Below, one piece after another: positions 31,722-40,721 of a stretch of 64,000 nt of DNA. The position numbers were made by a program, and so were the translations under genes. This stretch comes from Lentzea atacamensis (lineage in GTDB: Bacteria; Actinomycetota; Actinomycetes; Mycobacteriales; Pseudonocardiaceae), in contig NZ_QLTT01000006.1 of assembly GCF_003269295.1 (NCBI RefSeq), forward strand, positions 496,001-560,000, written 5' to 3'. Position 1 is the first letter of the stretch. Each line of letters starts with the position of its first letter. The notes beneath the pieces are model-generated. The model was not told the DNA's origin and did not search any database. It worked only from the letters and a program-made list of their open reading frames with translations.

Positions 31722-33050
31722 GTGGCGGGTTACGCGGGTGGTGGAGCGGACAGTTCCCCACCTCGTCGTACCGGCATGTTCGGATCGTTGGGCATCTACA
31801 ACTATCGCTTGTACGCCTCCGGCCAGATCATCTCGCTGGTCGGCGTCTGGATGCAGCGCGTGGCCCAGGACTGGCTGGTCCTGGAGCTCACCAACGGCTC
31901 CCCCGTCGCCCTGGGCATCGCCGCCTCCCTCCAGTTCCTGCCCGTGCTCCTGTTCTCCATGTGGGGCGGCGTGCTCGCCGACCGCCTGGACAAGCGCAAG
32001 TTGTTGCTTTGGCTCGAATCCGCGCTGGGTGTCTGCGCGCTGGCGCTGGGCCTGCTGGACGTCACCGGCGTCGTGCAGCTCTGGCACGTCCTGGTGCTCT
32101 GCTTCCTGCTGGGCTGCTTCTCCGCGGTGGAAACCCCGGTGCGCCAGTCGTTCGTCGTCGAGATGGTCGGCCGCGAGTCCCTGACCAACGCCGTGGCGAT
32201 CAACTCGATGATGTTCAACCTGGCCCGCATCATCGGCCCGGCCATCGCCGGCGTGACGATCGTGGCCATCGGCACCGGCTGGGTCTTCCTGGCCAACGCC
32301 ATCAGCTTCGTGGGCGTCGTGCTCGGCATCTGGCTGATGCGCACGTCCGAGCTTCTCCGCTCCGACCCGCTGCCGCGCGAGAAGGGCCAGCTGCTCTCCG
32401 GCCTCCGCTACGTCCGCGGCCGCCCGGACCTGCTGACCGTGATGCTCCTGGTCCTCTTCATCGCCACGTTCGGCATGAACTTCTACATGACCCTGGCGAT
32501 CATGGCCCGCAACGTCTTCGGCGGCGACGCCGACGCCTACGGCCTCCTCTCCACGCTGATCGCGGTCGGCACCTTCGCGGGCGCGGCCTGGGCGGCCCGC
32601 CGCAAGACGCCCCGACTGACCGTGTTCATCGGCTCCGGCATCGTCTTCGGCCTGCTGGAAGCCATCTCCGGCCTGATGCCGACGATGCTCCTGACCGGCC
32701 TGATGATGATCCCGGTGGGCATCGCGATGATGACCTTCAACACCACCGCCAACGCCACCATCCAGCTGGCGGTCGAACCGGAGATGCGCGGCCGGGTGAT
32801 GGGCATCTACATGCTCGTGTTCCTCGGCGGCAACCCGGTGGGCGGCCCGCTGATGGGCTGGCTGGGCGAGATCAACGGCCGCGCGCCGATCGTGGTGGGC
32901 GGCGCGGTGTCGATGCTGGTGTCGATCACCGCGTGGATCATCCTGGTGAGGCGCGGCGACATAGCCAGGCCCCGCCCACGCTTCCGCAAGCAGAAGCAAC
33001 ACGAAGACCCTCCCGCCAGCCCAGCAGAACTGCAGCCGTCAGACAGGTAG
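31722..33050 (+). CDS. MFS transporter (MFS_3/enterobactin-exporter-like)
   Basis: About 442 residues from GTG 31722. After a short hydrophilic leader comes FGSLGIYNYRLYASGQIISL, the usual opening of this exporter group, then 12 helices. Conserved elements include MQRVAQDWLVLELTNGSPVA, WGGVLADRLDKRKLLLW and LGCFSAVETPVRQSFVVEMV. The C-terminal tail is basic and proline-rich (RPRPRFRKQKQ). Probably an efflux pump for small hydrophobic compounds regulated by the MarR protein encoded just upstream. Confidence 0.92.
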   Translation: MAGYAGGGADSSPPRRTGMFGSLGIYNYRLYASGQIISLVGVWMQRVAQDWLVLELTNGSPVALGIAASLQFLPVLLFSMWGGVLADRLDKRKLLLWLESALGVCALALGLLDVTGVVQLWHVLVLCFLLGCFSAVETPVRQSFVVEMVGRESLTNAVAINSMMFNLARIIGPAIAGVTIVAIGTGWVFLANAISFVGVVLGIWLMRTSELLRSDPLPREKGQLLSGLRYVRGRPDLLTVMLLVLFIATFGMNFYMTLAIMARNVFGGDADAYGLLSTLIAVGTFAGAAWAARRKTPRLTVFIGSGIVFGLLEAISGLMPTMLLTGLMMIPVGIAMMTFNTTANATIQLAVEPEMRGRVMGIYMLVFLGGNPVGGPLMGWLGEINGRAPIVVGGAVSMLVSITAWIILVRRGDIARPRPRFRKQKQHEDPPASPAELQPSDR

Positions 33051-33121
33051 TCGCCACGAACGTCTCGCGAGGCCGCAGGCGAGCGGCGAGGGCCGAACGC
33101 AACCGGGGACGACCCACAAAA

Positions 33122-35896
33122 TCAGCCCAACAACGTAGCCGCACTGGGATCGGTGATCAGCGCGGCGAACGTGTGCCGGTCCTCCCACCGCTCCGTCACC
33201 CACGCGAGTGCGCGCGCCAGGCCCTCGGGGGTGTCGGCGGCGTGCGGCACACCGTCCGCCATCCACCACTCGACGCGCTGCCCGTCGACCACGAGCTCCT
33301 CGTGCACGACGACGACCCCGTCCGGCAGCGCGACCTCGAGCAGCTCGCAGGCCATCCGCACCGCCGCGAGGTCCTGCCACCGCACGACCTCACCGACGTG
33401 GTCCGGCGACCCGCCGAACTCCTCGGAAGCGAGCGCGAGGTCCAGCAGATCCGCCAGCTCCTCGGACCCGTCCGCGAGCAACACCCGGGATGGCGGCACG
33501 ACCCCGAGCAGCCACGGGTGGTCGAGCACCACCACGTCGTCGGCGGACACGACCTCACCGGAAAGCACCCGCACGCGCTCAGGCGGCGCGAAATCTCCTT
33601 CAGGCAAAGCCGCATGGGCCCGCAGCACGACCGCGTCCGCGATGGCCCGGTCCGGATCCCCGAGCCGCTCCAGGACGAACTCGGCATCGTCGTCGTCCCA
33701 GATCTCCAGCCGCGACCGGACTCCGGCCGCCCGCAACACGTGTTCCGGCAGCTCCAGCTCGGGCACGGCGTCGAAGAGCCCGTCCAGCAACGAGGCCTCG
33801 GCCAGCCGGTACTCGCGCGGCGCCTTTCCGGCAAGCGTTGCGTGCCGGGCGATCCACCAGCCCGTGTAGCCGTCGGGCTCGGTGACCGCACGCCACGTCA
33901 CCGGATCCGAGGCCAGCAACCGCAACGCGGCCGGCCAGTCCGCCACCAGGTCCAGATCCCGCACGGCCACCACGCGACGAGGCTCGTCCGCCATGGACGA
34001 CCACCACGCGGACTCGTCCGGCAGGTCGTGGTCCGGTCCGGACGGCTCGTCGTCGATCACCACGGAGAACGTGTCGACCACACCGACGGCGACCAGGGCG
34101 GCCCGCGGGTAGGCGTCGGCGATCTCCTTGGACAACAACGGAAACGCGTCCGCCTCGACCACGCCGACCAGAGCGGAGTCGGGCATCAGCAGCTCGTCCG
34201 CCCGGTGCCACTCACCGGAAGCGTCGGGCAACGCCAGCGCGCCCAGCCACGGTTCCTCGCCCGCACGCAGCGCCGCGCGGTCGACCAGGCGCAGCACGGT
34301 TTCGATCAGGTCCTCGCCGTCGAGACCGGCCTCGGCGTCCTCCACCGAGCGGGCGACGTTCTCCCGCAACGAAGGATCGGCCAGCAGCTCGACAGCTCCG
34401 GCCTCGACCGCGCCCAGCCGCACCAGCAGCGGATGAACGGCGTCCGGGTGCACCACCCGCAGACCGGGCAACGGCTCGTCCGCGATCAGGGTCGTGCGCG
34501 GCCCGGTGACCGTGCGCCCATCGGCCAGCGGCACGGGCAACGACTGCAGCGCCTCGCGCACCTCCGGATCGACCTCGGCCAACGGCTCGAAGGCGGCGTA
34601 GACGTCCCGCCACCAACCGGGATCGCCGTCGACACCGGCCAGCGCGGCCACCACCTCGGCGGTCGACACCCGCGGAACTTCCAGCGCTGCCAACGCCTTG
34701 GCGTGCACCGGCGCGGACAGCTCGGCGTCCAGCAGGCCCGGCAGCGCGTCCTCGACCAGCTCGACGAGCTCCTCGGAGCCGACGTCCAGCACGCGAGCGC
34801 GCGCAGGAGTGATCCACTCGCCGGAAGCCAGCGGCAGCCACGAGGCGGCGCGCAGCTCTCGCAGCACGGCGGTGCGCAGCCGATCGTCCACTTCGGACAA
34901 GGGGAAGCCCGGCAGCGGCACCAGAGCGGTCCGCTCGACCGCGGGCACCCGCTGCACCAGCGCCGGGTACAGCGCGGCGGCGGCGTCCAGCACCGACCAG
35001 GCGGCGGCGCCGGGCAGCACGCGGCGGCGTGACGGCTCGACCGGTGTGGTCGCGATCAGACGGGCCGGCAACGACAAGCGTTCGTCGGTCGGCGTCGGCG
35101 CGTGCAGCACGTCCTCGCCGAGCTCCGAGTCCAGCGGGTACGCCCAGACGACCGTCCAATGGGGACGGTGCTCGACGCCCTGCACCAGCTCGGTGGGCAG
35201 CTCACCGGTCGTGCGCTCGACGAGCCAGCGCGACGAGCCGATGGTGACCACGCCGTCCGCGGTGACGAAGCGTTCCCACGACTGGGAGCCGATCTCGATG
35301 CGCCGCAGACCCGGCAGCGCGAGCAGCAGGTCCGGCACCTCGTCCACGAAGTCGTCGAGCGAGAGGTCGACCTTCAGCGGCAGCCGGACCTCGGTCGTGA
35401 AACCGGCGGGAACCTCTTCTGCGCACGGCCAGACCAGGCGCAGCACCGGCACGTCCCCGCCGCGCTCCGACGCCAGCTCCGGGACCTCTGCACGCGTCCG
35501 CGCGGCGGAGAACTCCACGCCGCCGGAGGTGGAAACGACCCGGGGCGCGTCCGTCACGGCCAGCACGGCCGCGAAACCGACACCGAACTGGCCGACGCCG
35601 GACTCCTTGGCCGAGGCCCGCAGCGAGGCCAGCGCGGCGACACCGGCGGCGGTCAGCGGTGCACCGGTGTTGGCGGCACGCAGCTCGCCGTCCACCAGAG
35701 TGATCCGCAACACACCCGGCTCTGCGCCGGCCGCGTCGGCCGCGTTCTGGGCGAGCTCGACGAGCAGACGGTCCCGGTAACCACCGAGACGGAGGTCTTC
35801 CTCAGCGTTCGCGTCTTCGCGGAAGCGGGTGGGCGAACCACGCCACGCGGCGAGGACCGAGGTGCGCAGGGCCTCGGTGCCGAACGGGTCGGTCAC
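33122..35896 (-). CDS. Sacsin/Hsp90-like N-terminal ATPase-domain protein
   Basis: 924 residues from GTG 35896, which overlaps the stop of the DUF3027 gene; upstream open frame is non-coding. The N terminus is a GHKL ATP-binding domain: RDRLLVELAQNAADAAGAEP (about residues 41-60, the N box with its Asp) and SGVGQFGVGFAAVLAVTDAP (about 99-118, the glycine lid). Beyond about residue 200 there is no recognised domain, only a long acidic, leucine-rich sequence without membrane segments. In actinobacteria such proteins are annotated as sacsin-like or molecular chaperone Hsp90; the role is unproven. It is coupled to DUF3027. Confidence 0.85.
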   Translation of the reverse strand: MTDPFGTEALRTSVLAAWRGSPTRFREDANAEEDLRLGGYRDRLLVELAQNAADAAGAEPGVLRITLVDGELRAANTGAPLTAAGVAALASLRASAKESGVGQFGVGFAAVLAVTDAPRVVSTSGGVEFSAARTRAEVPELASERGGDVPVLRLVWPCAEEVPAGFTTEVRLPLKVDLSLDDFVDEVPDLLLALPGLRRIEIGSQSWERFVTADGVVTIGSSRWLVERTTGELPTELVQGVEHRPHWTVVWAYPLDSELGEDVLHAPTPTDERLSLPARLIATTPVEPSRRRVLPGAAAWSVLDAAAALYPALVQRVPAVERTALVPLPGFPLSEVDDRLRTAVLRELRAASWLPLASGEWITPARARVLDVGSEELVELVEDALPGLLDAELSAPVHAKALAALEVPRVSTAEVVAALAGVDGDPGWWRDVYAAFEPLAEVDPEVREALQSLPVPLADGRTVTGPRTTLIADEPLPGLRVVHPDAVHPLLVRLGAVEAGAVELLADPSLRENVARSVEDAEAGLDGEDLIETVLRLVDRAALRAGEEPWLGALALPDASGEWHRADELLMPDSALVGVVEADAFPLLSKEIADAYPRAALVAVGVVDTFSVVIDDEPSGPDHDLPDESAWWSSMADEPRRVVAVRDLDLVADWPAALRLLASDPVTWRAVTEPDGYTGWWIARHATLAGKAPREYRLAEASLLDGLFDAVPELELPEHVLRAAGVRSRLEIWDDDDAEFVLERLGDPDRAIADAVVLRAHAALPEGDFAPPERVRVLSGEVVSADDVVVLDHPWLLGVVPPSRVLLADGSEELADLLDLALASEEFGGSPDHVGEVVRWQDLAAVRMACELLEVALPDGVVVVHEELVVDGQRVEWWMADGVPHAADTPEGLARALAWVTERWEDRHTFAALITDPSAATLLG

Positions 35897-36621
35897 TCCG
35901 AGACGTCCAGCTGCGCGTCGTCGTAGACGAGATCGGCGACCGGGACGATCGAACCCATCTCGACCTCGACCTCCGAGTGCGCGCCGCAGCCGTACTCGAC
36001 GTGCACGACGTGGCCGTCCGCGGGCGAGATCTCGTTGGCGCACACGCCGAACGCGGCACCGAACGCACCGGCCACGCGGGTGTAGAAGCCGCACGTGCCG
36101 CAGTGCGCGGGAGCGCTGCGGGCCATGTCGGACTTCGGGCCGAAGTCCGAGGACGCCCAGCGGTCCGCGGCCTCGAGGCGGCCCTCGCGGGACAGCACGC
36201 GCGTGCGGCCGAGGCCGATCTCCAGCGCGACCTCCTCCACCGCGGGGTCGTCGGACTGCACGTAGGCCTCGACCAGGCGCGGGTCGTTCTCGCGGGGCGG
36301 CAGGAGGTCGCCGACTCCGAGGTCGCCGGCGCGGACCCGCTCGCTCCACGGCACCCACTCGGGCGCGACCAGAGCGTCCTGACCCGGCAGCAGCACGACC
36401 TCGCTGACCGACACCGGGGTGCCCTCGCCCGCGTAGGCGACGGTCACCGCCCAGTTCCAGCCGCGGTAGCCCGCGTGCTCGGCCTCGAACAGGTGCGTCA
36501 CCGAGAATTCGTCCTCGCCGAGCACCCCGACGTGAGCGCCGACGCGTTCCAACCCGGCTTCCTCCTGCGCGGCGGCGCGGGCGAGGTCAACGGCGTCGGC
36601 GAGCAGTTGCGTGGCGTTCAC
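35893..36621 (-). CDS. DUF3027 family protein (Rv0877 type)
   Basis: 242 residues from GTG 36621 (VNATQLLADAVDLARAAAQE). Conserved elements are GEDEFSVTHLFEAEHAGYRG, the tryptophan-rich WNWAVTVAYAG, and EWVPWSERVRAGDLGVGDLL. The C-terminal part contains HCGTCGFYTRVAG, FGVCANEISPADG and EYGCGAHSEVEVE. The four or five cysteines and histidines there suggest a bound metal, probably zinc. It is followed with overlap by the sacsin-like ATPase gene, suggesting a joint function. No biochemical role is known to me. Confidence 0.85.
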   Translation of the reverse strand: MNATQLLADAVDLARAAAQEEAGLERVGAHVGVLGEDEFSVTHLFEAEHAGYRGWNWAVTVAYAGEGTPVSVSEVVLLPGQDALVAPEWVPWSERVRAGDLGVGDLLPPRENDPRLVEAYVQSDDPAVEEVALEIGLGRTRVLSREGRLEAADRWASSDFGPKSDMARSAPAHCGTCGFYTRVAGAFGAAFGVCANEISPADGHVVHVEYGCGAHSEVEVEMGSIVPVADLVYDDAQLDVSE

Positions 36622-36679
36622 GTCGTGAATTGTGCCGCAGGTCTTCGCCGGGACGAAAACTCGTGCCACCCTCCGTGGG

Positions 36680-37435
36680 GTGCGCTCACCCGTCTGGCTG
36701 TTCATCGTCGCGGTTCTGGCCGCCTGCTCGCCGCAGCAGGAGACAAAACCGCAGGTAGAGGTCCTGCAAAAGATTCCTCACGACTCGTCGGCGTTCACCC
36801 AGGGGTTGGAACTGGTCGACGGCGTCCTCTACGAGGGCACCGGGCTCGAGGGCCAGTCGACGATGCGCGCGCTCGACCCGTCGAGCGGCGACGTGCAGAA
36901 GAAAGTTGATCTTCCGCAGGACTTCTTCGGCGAAGGCATCACGGTCGTCGGCGACACCATCTGGCAGATCACGTGGCGCAACGGCGTGGCGATCGAACGC
37001 GACCGCAAGACGCTGAACGAGGTCCGCCGGGTGAACTACAGCGGCGAGGGCTGGGGCATCTGCGACGACGGTCAGCGGCTGATCATGAGCGACGGCAGCG
37101 CGAAGCTCACCTTCCGCGACCCGAAGTCGTTCTCCGAGACCGGCAGCGTGCAGGTCACCCGCGACGGCAAGCCGCTCACCCAGCTGAACGAGCTGGAGTG
37201 CGTCGGCGGCAAGGTCTGGGCGAACGTGTGGAAGTCCGACGAGATCGTCCGCATCGACCCCGCCAACGGCCAGGTGACCGACGCCTACGACCTGTCGTCG
37301 CTCAAGCCGACGGGCCAGAACGTCGACGTCCTGAACGGCATCGCGCACATCCCCGGCACCAACGAGTTCCTGGTCACAGGCAAGAACTGGCCCACCATCT
37401 TCCGAGTGAGGTTCAACGGAATGGGGCAGGATTGA
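36680..37435 (+). CDS. Glutaminyl-peptide cyclotransferase-like lipoprotein
   Basis: About 251 residues from GTG 36680. The signal VRSPVWLFIVAVLAAC ends in a lipobox (LAAC), giving a membrane-anchored extracytoplasmic protein. The body is a five-bladed beta-propeller of the plant/bacterial glutamine cyclotransferase family: VLQKIPHDSSAFTQGLELVD, YEGTGLEGQSTMRALDPSSG, FFGEGITVVGDTIWQITWRN, LNELECVGGKVWANVWKSDE and VDVLNGIAHIPGTNEFLVTG. Such enzymes cyclise N-terminal Gln to pyroglutamate. Divergent from DUF3027; followed by the MFS gene after 4 bases. Confidence 0.9.
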   Translation: MRSPVWLFIVAVLAACSPQQETKPQVEVLQKIPHDSSAFTQGLELVDGVLYEGTGLEGQSTMRALDPSSGDVQKKVDLPQDFFGEGITVVGDTIWQITWRNGVAIERDRKTLNEVRRVNYSGEGWGICDDGQRLIMSDGSAKLTFRDPKSFSETGSVQVTRDGKPLTQLNELECVGGKVWANVWKSDEIVRIDPANGQVTDAYDLSSLKPTGQNVDVLNGIAHIPGTNEFLVTGKNWPTIFRVRFNGMGQD

Positions 37436-37439
37436 GGGT

Positions 37440-38942
37440 GTGACGGGCAACGGCGGGTGGAGTGACGAGCCGACTCCGAGGCGCTACCCGTGGCAGGACG
37501 ACGAGTACCAGCCGCGGCAGCGTTCCCGTCCCGCGTCCGAGCACGGTTTCCAGGCCCCGCCCCGCCGTCCCCAGAACACCCGTCCGCTGCCGAACCAGGA
37601 TCAGCAGACCACCCCGACGCCCAAGCCGCCGAAGAAGCTCACGGTCACGCGCGTCGCGTGGTTCCGCAGCAAGCAGCTCTCGCAGCAGGCCGTCGCGGCG
37701 TTCCGGCGCGCGGCCCACGCCGACGGTGCCAAGAAGTCCGGCATGTCGTCAGTCACCTACGCGGTGATGATGAACTACGCCGCCGATGCCGCGATGGCCG
37801 TCGCGCTGGCGAACACGCTGTTCTTCAGCGCCGCGTCGGCGGAGTCCAAGACCAAGGTCGCCCTGTACCTGTTGATCACGGTCGCGCCGTTCGCGTTGAT
37901 CGCGCCGGTGATCGGCCCGCTGCTGGACAGGATCCAGCGCGGCCGCCGGCTGGCGCTGGCCGCGTCGTGCGTGGTGCGGATCGTGCTGTCGATCGTGATG
38001 GCGCTGAACTTCGACAACTGGCTGCTCTACCCGGCGGCGCTGGGCAGCATGGTCCTGAGCAAGTCGTTCACGGTGCTCAAGTCCGCGATCACCCCGCGCG
38101 TGTTGCCGCCGGAGATCACGCTGTCCAAGACCAACGCGCGCATGACGGTCTTCGGCCTCGCTGCCGGTGCGGTGTTCGGTGCGTTCGCCGCCGGGTTCGC
38201 GAAGCTGTTCGGCTCACCGGGCGCGCTGTGGTTCACCGCGGTGCTGTGCCTGGTGAACGCGGTGCTGTGCATGCGGATCCCGTCCTGGGTCGAGGTGACC
38301 GAGGGCGAGGTTCCCGCCACGCTGACGTCCAGGCCCGCCAAGCAACGCATTTCCCGGCACGTTGTGGTCGCGTTGTGGGGCAACGGTTCCATCCGCATGC
38401 TGACCGGGTTCCTGACGTTGTTCGCGGCCTTCGTGGTCCGCGCGCAGACCGAGGGCGACGCGTTCCAGCAGCTGCTCCTGCTCGGCGTGATCGCCGCCGC
38501 CGCGGGAACCGGCAGCTTCCTCGGCAACGCGATCGGCGCACGCCAGCAGTTCGGCAAACCGGACGAGGTGATCCTCGCCTGCGTGGGTACGGCTCTCGTC
38601 GTGACCATCGTGGCCGCGGCGCTGCCCGGCCTGGTCACCGCCGCGATCGTCGGCCTGCTGGGCGCCACGGCGTCGTCGCTGGCCAAGGTCGTCCTGGACG
38701 CGGTGATCCAGGACGACCTGCCGGAGGAGTCGCGCGCGTCGGCGTTCGGCCGCTCCGAGACGATCCTGCAGCTCGCGTGGGTCTTCGGCGGCGCGCTGGG
38801 CGTGCTGCTGCCCGCGACGTTCTGGATCGGCTTCCTGGTGCTGGCCGTCCTGCTCGCGCTCGGACTCACCCAGACCTGGCTGTACCGCAACGGGACGTCG
38901 TTGCACAGGCTCGTCCGCAGGCCGGCTCCTGCGACCCCGTAG
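37440..38942 (+). CDS. MFS-type membrane protein (Rv0876c type)
   Basis: A 500-residue protein from GTG 37440. Residues 1 to about 65 are a hydrophilic Pro/Arg/Gln-rich cytoplasmic extension; then come about 12 membrane helices (AVALANTLFFSAASAESKTK, VALYLLITVAPFALIAPVIG, GAVFGAFAAGFAKLFGSPGA, LVTAAIVGLLGATASSLAKV). The pattern and context fit Rv0876c, a conserved actinobacterial MFS-like protein of unknown substrate. It lies between two secreted-lipoprotein genes, all in one direction with gaps of 4 and 10 bases. Confidence 0.85.
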   Translation: MTGNGGWSDEPTPRRYPWQDDEYQPRQRSRPASEHGFQAPPRRPQNTRPLPNQDQQTTPTPKPPKKLTVTRVAWFRSKQLSQQAVAAFRRAAHADGAKKSGMSSVTYAVMMNYAADAAMAVALANTLFFSAASAESKTKVALYLLITVAPFALIAPVIGPLLDRIQRGRRLALAASCVVRIVLSIVMALNFDNWLLYPAALGSMVLSKSFTVLKSAITPRVLPPEITLSKTNARMTVFGLAAGAVFGAFAAGFAKLFGSPGALWFTAVLCLVNAVLCMRIPSWVEVTEGEVPATLTSRPAKQRISRHVVVALWGNGSIRMLTGFLTLFAAFVVRAQTEGDAFQQLLLLGVIAAAAGTGSFLGNAIGARQQFGKPDEVILACVGTALVVTIVAAALPGLVTAAIVGLLGATASSLAKVVLDAVIQDDLPEESRASAFGRSETILQLAWVFGGALGVLLPATFWIGFLVLAVLLALGLTQTWLYRNGTSLHRLVRRPAPATP

Positions 38943-38952
38943 GCTGCCTGAC

Positions 38953-39408
38953 GTGCGTCGACTTGCTTCTGTCCTGGCCGCCAGCGTCCTCGTGCTGACC
39001 GGATGCGCTCTGCCTCGGCACGACCCCGAGGTCACGTTCTACGCGAACGGCAAGACCATCCGCCTCGAGCCGACGATCTACTGCGACATCGACGGCTCCA
39101 ACTGCGCCGAGAAGAACGCGCCCGGCACGTTGAAGGTGCCGGCGGGCAAGGTCGTGCAGATCTCGGTGGACGGCCAGCTCGCGAACGGCCTCTGGGAGGT
39201 CGTGTGCGTGTACGAGAACGCCGCGAAGGTCCAGGAGGGCTGCTCCTCGCCGTTGCTCGGCAAGGGCGAGAACTTCTCCTACACGCTGGCCGTGCCGAAC
39301 CAGAACGACCAGCTTCTGCGCATCGAGGTGCACGAGGCGGCCGGCGCGGTGCTGGACACCGGTCAGCCGCTGATGCGCGGTTCGTGGGTCGTCGACATCA
39401 CGCGCTAA
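38953..39408 (+). CDS. DUF2771-like lipoprotein (Rv0875c type)
   Basis: A 151-residue lipoprotein from GTG 38953: signal RRLASVLAASVLVLTGC with lipobox LTGC. The mature protein begins ALPRHDPEVTFYANGKTIRL and has a cysteine pair in YCDIDGSNC plus CVYENAAKVQEGC. An all-beta fold is likely. DUF2771 is the probable family. It is the last gene of the cyclotransferase-MFS-lipoprotein unit and ends 4 bases into the convergent HD-domain gene. Confidence 0.82.
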   Translation: MRRLASVLAASVLVLTGCALPRHDPEVTFYANGKTIRLEPTIYCDIDGSNCAEKNAPGTLKVPAGKVVQISVDGQLANGLWEVVCVYENAAKVQEGCSSPLLGKGENFSYTLAVPNQNDQLLRIEVHEAAGAVLDTGQPLMRGSWVVDITR

Positions 39409-39989
39409 CGCCTGCCGAACGCTTCCCACCACTCGCTCGGCACGATCCGCAGGGCCGAGTCCATCAGCGCCTTGCCGGTGTCGGTGACCACCGATCCCTG
39501 CATGGTCTGGATGAAGCGCTCCATCTTCGTGACGCCTGCGGCCTGGTACTCCCGTGCCTGCAGCAGAAGTTCCAGCTTGTCGGCGTCACGGGAGCAGCGC
39601 GCTTCGGGCGTGTGGTCGTCGCCCTTCGCGGACTCGTGCTCGGCGACCAACGCCTCGATGTGCGCGGCAAGAGGAGCGGGCAGGTTCTTCACCTGGTCCC
39701 TGGCCACTTCCTCCGGCGGCATCTTCACGTCGAGGTAGAGCTTGCCGACGTACGGGATGTCGCCGATCCGCGCTTCGGGCACGTCGTGGAAGAGGCCCAG
39801 CGTCGCCGCCCGGTCCGGGTTCGCACCCTCCTGGACGGCGATCGCGTACGCCAGCACGCCCACCCGGAACGAGTGGGCGGCCACCGACTCGGGGTTCTGC
39901 ACCCCGGCGAAGAGCCACCCCGCTCTGGGCAGGCGTTTGAGCTGGCCGACCTCGTAGACGAACTCGACGATCTTGTCAGCTTCAGACAT
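39405..39989 (-). CDS. HD-domain phosphohydrolase (YfbR/HDDC2-like)
   Basis: A 194-residue HD-superfamily protein. The metal-binding residues are His39 (NPESVAAHSFRVGVLAYAIA), the HD pair His68-Asp69 (LGLFHDVPEARIGDIPYVGK) and a later Asp in RDADKLELLLQAREYQ. This resembles the 5'-deoxynucleotidase YfbR/HDDC2 group, which dephosphorylates deoxynucleoside monophosphates, but the exact substrate is open. It starts at ATG 39989, 13 bases after the cold-shock gene stop, so both are in one unit. Confidence 0.9.
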   Translation of the reverse strand: MSEADKIVEFVYEVGQLKRLPRAGWLFAGVQNPESVAAHSFRVGVLAYAIAVQEGANPDRAATLGLFHDVPEARIGDIPYVGKLYLDVKMPPEEVARDQVKNLPAPLAAHIEALVAEHESAKGDDHTPEARCSRDADKLELLLQAREYQAAGVTKMERFIQTMQGSVVTDTGKALMDSALRIVPSEWWEAFGRR

Positions 39990-40002
39990 GCGGCCGATCT
40001 TT

Positions 40003-40410
40003 TTACGGATCGAGGTCCCGCGCCACCGCCCGGACGACCTCGGCGACGAGCTTCATGCTCTTCTTGTCGGACGGGTAGCGGCCGCGGCGCAGGTCGGGCT
40101 GCACCTTGTTCTCCAGCAGCTTGATCATGTCCTCGATCAGGCCGTGCAGCTCCTCCGCGGGACGGCGGCGCGCCTCGGCGACGGACGGCTGCGGGTCGAT
40201 CAGGCGCACCGACAGCGCCTGCGGGCCGCGCCGGCCCTCCGCCATGCCGAACTCGATGCGCTGGCCGGCCTTCAAACCGGTGACACCCGGAGGCAACGCG
40301 GCTTTGCGGACGTAGACGTCCTCGCCACCGTCCTGGGTGACGAACCCAAAGCCCTTCTCCGTGTCGTACCACTTGACCTTGCCGGTCGGCACCGCGCTCA
40401 CCATTCCCAA
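40003..40410 (-). CDS. cspB: Cold-shock-domain protein with C-terminal extension (CspB type)
   Basis: Up to 135 residues. The cold-shock domain (VPTGKVKWYDTEKGFGFVTQ, RNP1 KGFGFV; RNP2 EDVYVRKAAL) covers about the first 70 residues. A C-terminal helical extension follows (EELHGLIEDMIKLLENKVQP, KLVAEVVRAVARDLDP). This two-part form matches Rv0871 of M. tuberculosis. Homologues start at the GTG corresponding to 40392; ATGs at 40404 and 40410 are upstream alternatives. It binds single-stranded RNA/DNA. It is the first gene of a unit with the HD hydrolase. Confidence 0.92.
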   Translation of the reverse strand: MGMVSAVPTGKVKWYDTEKGFGFVTQDGGEDVYVRKAALPPGVTGLKAGQRIEFGMAEGRRGPQALSVRLIDPQPSVAEARRRPAEELHGLIEDMIKLLENKVQPDLRRGRYPSDKKSMKLVAEVVRAVARDLDP

Positions 40411-40517
40411 GCTTGTCGCACAACGAACGCGCCCCAGGCGTACCCAGGACGCGTCTCACCAGAGTAGCCAGAAGACCAGGCGGAAGGCACCTCCGTTAGC
40501 GCGACTACGCTGCCCGC

Positions 40518-40721
40518 ATGACCGCTCCGAAGTTGATGCCGCTGGCCATCGGCCTGTTCGCCGTCGGCGTACTGGCGATCATCGCGGTCTTCGTGCTCTT
40601 CGCCACGGGCCACAGCGACCTGCCGCTCTGGCTGAACGTCGCCGCCACCTACCTGCCGGCGATCGGCCTGGCGCTCGGGATCATCGCGGTGATCAGGAAA
40701 GCACGCCAGAAGAAGTCCTGA
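40518..40721 (+). CDS. Small two-helix membrane protein
   Basis: A 67-residue protein (ATG 40518) with helices at PLAIGLFAVGVLAIIAVFVL and LNVAATYLPAIGLALGIIAV and a basic tail IRKARQKKS, so the C terminus is probably inside. It is divergent from cspB and its last 29 bases overlap the end of the convergent HAD gene. No family recognised. Confidence 0.7.
   Translation: MTAPKLMPLAIGLFAVGVLAIIAVFVLFATGHSDLPLWLNVAATYLPAIGLALGIIAVIRKARQKKS

Noticed and set aside
31961..35032. 1000-codon plus-strand open frame across the MFS end and the sacsin-like gene
   Set aside because: It runs out of frame through the MFS gene and antisense to the ATPase gene. Composition is low-complexity Arg/Pro/Gly, with no start signal.
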